A DNA stretch of 64,000 nucleotides. Origin: Pseudomonas sp. CFBP13508 (GTDB lineage: Bacteria > Pseudomonadota > Gammaproteobacteria > Pseudomonadales > Pseudomonadaceae). This document shows positions 61,401-64,000 of this stretch, in pieces. Made by a program: the position numbers and the translations under genes. Below the pieces are notes generated by a model, which saw only the letters and a program-made list of their open reading frames with translations, had not been told where the DNA came from and made no database searches. Numbering within the stretch: position 1 is the first letter of the stretch; every line of letters starts with the position of its first letter. Where the stretch lies: positions 434,001-498,000 of the forward strand of contig NZ_QFZZ01000002.1 in assembly GCF_005233515.1 (NCBI RefSeq), given 5' to 3'.

Positions 61401-62981
61401 AGCCCGCCCCCCTTCACCGAAGACCATCTGAATCAATGGTGGTCCGACGCTCACGACGAAGCGCAGCAATACTTTTACATCAGTGAAACCCGTGCACGCC
61501 GGATCAATCTGGTCGACTCGCAACAGTGGCGATTGGGCCTGCCCTATCAGGATCAGGGCAATGCCTTGAAGTTGGCCAAGGGCGATCTGCCGGTCGGGCT
61601 CAACCCGGGACAGGTATCGTTCGAGTTTCTGCGAGAGCACCAGGATTCCACGCAATGGCATAGCGAACGGGTGCTGACTTCCCAATCGATCCAGCGCTAT
61701 GTGAGCGTGGACGGTATCGAACTGGATGACGGTGTCGCCGGGTTCGAAGCCCTGGCGCATTCTCTGGAGCTGGCGCTACTGGACAAGACCGCGCTGGACG
61801 CTTACAGCGTTGTGCCAGGCCTGGTCATCCGTGAAGCCCTGCTGGATATTGGCTATGCGCCCATGCCGCCGTTGTTCGAAGCGGCGCCGAGTGACGAACA
61901 GAATCTCTGGTCGTCGCGCTTCAATTTTTCTCGCTACGGCAACCTGCCAGCGTTCTACAACGTGCTCGCATTCAACGAAACGCCAAGCCATGGCATAACC
62001 ACGGCGGTTTACGACAGTCATTACCTGACGATCATGCGGATGGAGTTGCCGGACGGTTGTGCCGTGCGCGTCGCGGAATTCGATTACCACGCGCTGAAAC
62101 CCCTGCGAGTCATCGACGCCAACGACAATCTCGAAGAAGTTATCTACGAGCCTTCCGGTCAGCCATTGGTCACAAGTTTCCAGGGTACGGAAAATGGCAA
62201 ACCCGCCGGCTTCCATGCCCTGAGCGACTATCGGCCGTTGCCCGACACTCATCCGGAATGGGCCATCGCCAATCCGGCGCAGGCCGTCCAGGGCGCAGCG
62301 AGTACCCTGCACAAAAACCTGTTCAGCTGGATGGCAGCCATTCCTGCTTCGGCGCTTGGGCGCCAAGGGATCAAACAAGGCGACCTGCTGCCCGGCGGAC
62401 ACATTCGCGCCAGCACACGTCGCCGGCTGACCCTTGCCCGGACATTGACGCTCGATGATCAGCGGATGCTCGAGGCCATCAGCTCAGCGTGTCGAGAACC
62501 TGTACACACCGTGATACTCAGCGCCGACCGCTATCCCGACGATGCGATCGATGCGCAGATCCAGATCGTCAAAGCCTGTGTCGACGGTTTTGGTCGTGCA
62601 TTGCAAACCCTGCAATTGGTCGACCCGGGGCCGGCGCATGACGTGGACCCGAACACTGGCGAGTTGCTTGCCGAAAACGCTGAGTTGCCTGCCGATCCAC
62701 GCTGGCGCGTCAGCGAACGGGTCGAATACAACAACAAGGGTTTGCCCATACGCCAGTACCGGCCGTTCTTTGCCAACAGGCACTGCTACGTCAATGATCA
62801 ATCGCTGCACAGACTCGGGCTGTTCGACCAATTGTTCTATGACGCGCAGGGGCGTCCGATCAAGCTGGTCAACGCCAAAGGCGACTTTTCCCGCCAGACT
62901 TACCATCCCTGGTATCACACCAGCGAAGATTTCAACGACACCGCCGAAGAGCAAGAGTCCGCTCGCGAGTCAGGCTCATGA
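58485..62981 (+). CDS. tcaC: Tc toxin subunit B (TcaC/TcdB-like)
   Basis: A 1498-residue B component that, with the C component, forms the hollow cocoon enclosing the toxic enzyme and docks on the TcA pore. N-terminal SpvB domain: SWSAVGPTGTAGFELPIPAS, GNSAFGLGWNLGLSQISRRT. The beta-propeller/FG-GAP part has LLDLTGDGRLDLIIAR and VRLADLDGSGAPALIYL. Mid-N and mid-C TcdB domains follow (QSFTWREGFYDGKDREFRGFGY; YGNLPAFYNVLAFNE). Length matches TcdB proteins (about 1470-1500). Starts at 58485 and 58497 are both possible, and neither has a strong ribosome site. No signal peptide. The stop overlaps the next gene by ATGA. Confidence 0.94.
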   Translation: MDSTMPDQDLSITAPSIAKSSSIATIGKSWSAVGPTGTAGFELPIPASVGRGFDPQMTLSCSSQSGNSAFGLGWNLGLSQISRRTNKGVPRYSEHDEIIGHDGEVWMPELDDDGKLKSRREQTYRDVVIAAHDVVSYRARIEGDFSLRERWQPADGGAPFWLVHGADGTLHVYGKTTASRRADPDDESRISNWLLCESMNAHGEHICYEYKPDDQPDEQDPIHDYRAQRYLRRVCYGNATASDHLYSWDTDRPTDLPWHFQLVFDYGERSNSLTEIPSYEEVNRWRLRPDPFSSYGQGFELSTRRLCQQVLMFHHFPGGLATEAKLARRLLLEYRPFQNIAQWAYSQITAAHYQAFDGQGNVEHTPPVEFDYSPFEINKTPARLLENETQPGIEDGGFYQCVDLYGEGVPGFLCRYDNAWYYREPRRAAPGTELIGYDPWVLLDRIPVADRNRAVAQLLDLTGDGRLDLIIARLGYCGFHALNAQRQFELFSAFDTFPREHQDLTLTMGDFSGDGLMSAASISPDRVRLYASLREKGFAAAQEIPHEYADDRLPVFSNSRSELVLLGNLLGSDMPELCRIRHDEVRCWPNLGHGKFGKGRKISDLPFTHEEFDASRVRLADLDGSGAPALIYLKSDGFDIYLNRGGNGLEQIPVSVPWPEDVRYDRLCQVSFADLQGLGCASLILTVPHIQPRHWRYDFVAAKPYLLVNSNNNMGCSSSVTYRSSAQEWLDEKERLLALERAPVCHLPFPLAVVKKQEQHDEITGNRLTQSFTWREGFYDGKDREFRGFGYLQQLDCEVGADPSEPGFSEPVQTCTWFHNGQEINRSRDDYFSADADACPLGETLFSRYHPKGEIDEPVTPEGSDSRYRIAQALVGSVARTEIFPYRADAQAPGAAALYSVEEKRYLVREVRPQGQYAAAVLLPLQAEAISYQYDGFINDPLCRHDVILRWDAYGAATHALTVSYARRLTAQSPPPFTEDHLNQWWSDAHDEAQQYFYISETRARRINLVDSQQWRLGLPYQDQGNALKLAKGDLPVGLNPGQVSFEFLREHQDSTQWHSERVLTSQSIQRYVSVDGIELDDGVAGFEALAHSLELALLDKTALDAYSVVPGLVIREALLDIGYAPMPPLFEAAPSDEQNLWSSRFNFSRYGNLPAFYNVLAFNETPSHGITTAVYDSHYLTIMRMELPDGCAVRVAEFDYHALKPLRVIDANDNLEEVIYEPSGQPLVTSFQGTENGKPAGFHALSDYRPLPDTHPEWAIANPAQAVQGAASTLHKNLFSWMAAIPASALGRQGIKQGDLLPGGHIRASTRRRLTLARTLTLDDQRMLEAISSACREPVHTVILSADRYPDDAIDAQIQIVKACVDGFGRALQTLQLVDPGPAHDVDPNTGELLAENAELPADPRWRVSERVEYNNKGLPIRQYRPFFANRHCYVNDQSLHRLGLFDQLFYDAQGRPIKLVNAKGDFSRQTYHPWYHTSEDFNDTAEEQESARESGS

Positions 62982-64000
62982 CCTCCTCCCTGCATTGGCG
63001 CACGCCGTCACTGGCGGTCATCGACGGCCGCGGCCTGCCGATCCGACAGGTCGCTTACTTGCGCTCAGCAGTCGGTGCCACACCCAGCGCTCTGGTGACG
63101 ACCCGGCAGCACGATCTGGCAGCGCGCCACGTGGCGCAGCAGGATCCGCGCTTGCCAATGGCGAACGCCACCACCACTTACATGCTCAATGGCACAACGC
63201 TGTTCACCGATAGTGTCGATTCGGGCTGGCGCCTGGTCCTGCCAGGCATGGCCGGCGAGCCTTTACAGCGCTGGGATGAGCTTGGCCATCACTGGGAATC
63301 GACATTTGACCCGCTGCTTCGCGTGAAAACTCTCAGGGAACACGGCGAGGACCTGGGCGAGAGTTTCACCTATGGCAAGAGTGATGCCGATGCAAGCCAT
63401 AACCTGCGGGGGCAGTTGAACAAGCAGACAGATGCTTCAGGTTTACTGGAGATCACCGGCTACTCCCTCTCCGGCCAGACGCTCGTGGAAACCCGAACCT
63501 TCCATGATGACGAGCCGTTCACCACGCGCCAGATGATCAGCCCCGTCGGTGCTGTCCTGGAGCAAACCGACGCCGGCGGTCATCGCCGAGCATCACGCCA
63601 TGGTCTTGCCGGGCAGCTCAGGCAAGTGGATCTTGAGATCAAGGGGCACTCCGTCAAGCGAGTGATGCTCGATGCACAGTACAACGCCAACAATCAGATC
63701 ATCGCGCAACTGGCCGGCAACGGCGTGCTCAGCCAATGGACATACGACCCGGCCGACGGGCGTTTGCACACGCAAACAAGTCACAAACCCGGTGAAGACA
63801 GGCTGCAGGATCTCGAATATTTCTACGACCGCGTCGGCAACGTCATTCGTATCGAAGATCACGCTTTCGAGCCGACCTGGTCCGCCAACCAGCGGGTCGA
63901 TGGCCATCGCGAATTCAGCTACGACTCGCTGTACCGGTTGATCCGTGCCACGGGTCACGACGACGCCCTGCCCCCGGACACCCACGGTCTGCCGCAACCG
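62978..64000 (+). CDS. tccC: Tc toxin subunit C (TccC, Rhs-type), 5' part, cut by window edge
   Basis: The first 341 residues of a C component. It starts MTSSLHWRTPSLAVIDGRGL and IRQVAYLRSAVGATPSALVT, the classic TccC beginning. YD/Rhs repeats then appear (QYNANNQIIAQLAGNGVLSQ, FYDRVGNVIRIEDHAFEPTW, EFSYDSLYRLIRATG). The conserved Rhs core with its autoprotease and the variable C-terminal toxin domain lie beyond position 64000, so the toxic activity cannot be named. ATG overlaps the TcB stop (ATGA), as is usual for B-C pairs. Confidence 0.93.
   Translation, partial: MTSSLHWRTPSLAVIDGRGLPIRQVAYLRSAVGATPSALVTTRQHDLAARHVAQQDPRLPMANATTTYMLNGTTLFTDSVDSGWRLVLPGMAGEPLQRWDELGHHWESTFDPLLRVKTLREHGEDLGESFTYGKSDADASHNLRGQLNKQTDASGLLEITGYSLSGQTLVETRTFHDDEPFTTRQMISPVGAVLEQTDAGGHRRASRHGLAGQLRQVDLEIKGHSVKRVMLDAQYNANNQIIAQLAGNGVLSQWTYDPADGRLHTQTSHKPGEDRLQDLEYFYDRVGNVIRIEDHAFEPTWSANQRVDGHREFSYDSLYRLIRATGHDDALPPDTHGLPQP

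Noticed and set aside
62542..63213. 223-codon frame bridging the TcB and TccC genes
   Set aside because: It is an off-frame reading across the ATGA junction; the true frames on both sides carry clear Tc motifs.

Overview
This 64-kb window is chromosomal DNA of a Pseudomonas, most likely of the P. fluorescens group. The reasons are an MvaT gene, a true OprD porin, gene order that matches blocks I recall from P. aeruginosa PAO1, and many extragenic palindromes of the GTGGGAGCGAGC(C/T)TGCTCGCGAA type. No rRNA, tRNA, CRISPR array, prophage or insertion sequence was recognised.

Layout. (1) Positions 1-6.1 kb: aspS (cut by the left edge), an FmdB zinc ribbon, a ribbon-helix-helix protein, a Dps-like ferritin, a membrane-anchored cold-shock protein, slyX, a HIT hydrolase and oprD. 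(2) 6.1-18.1 kb: an MscS channel, yajQ, panE, an orphan sensor kinase co-transcribed with a cobalamin adenosyltransferase, a Nudix/ThiE fusion, a GST, argJ, secA and dciA. (3) 18.1-35.1 kb: a HerA-type ATPase, an amino-acid chemoreceptor, an envelope-related operon (glycosyltransferase, DUF2334, LPG-synthase-like membrane protein), a 58-aa acidic protein, purU, mvaT, sbcB, and a six-gene overlapping operon RDD-SpoIIM-DUF4129-DUF4350-MoxR-DUF58. (4) 35.1-50.4 kb, minus strand: a four-gene Tc (toxin complex) A-component operon. It consists of a 1028-aa Ig-repeat protein, a TcA split into TcaA (1218 aa) and TcaB (1365 aa), and a 1434-aa protein built of alternating Ig-like and 'LDGQ/WSG' modules. 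(5) 50.7-58.3 kb: housekeeping genes: PilZ, a TPR lipoprotein, pyruvate kinase, enoyl-CoA hydratase, a ferredoxin reductase, a membrane diguanylate cyclase and class I fumarase. (6) 58.5-64 kb, plus strand: the Tc B component (1498 aa) overlapping the 5' part of a TccC/Rhs component that runs off the right edge.

The most interesting part is the Tc locus. Its A and B/C halves are separated by about 8 kb of ordinary core genes and lie on opposite strands. All three Tc leader regions nevertheless carry the same 16-bp palindrome, CTGTCA-N4-TGACAG, at 47255-47270, 50455-50470 and 58413-58428, and I saw it nowhere else in the window. This suggests one dedicated regulator controls both halves. The half-sites also have the CTGT-N8-ACAG geometry of SOS/phage-repressor operators. 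The two large Ig-repeat proteins that bracket the split TcA are not part of textbook Tc toxins, lack signal peptides like the other Tc proteins, and are the best candidates for something undescribed.
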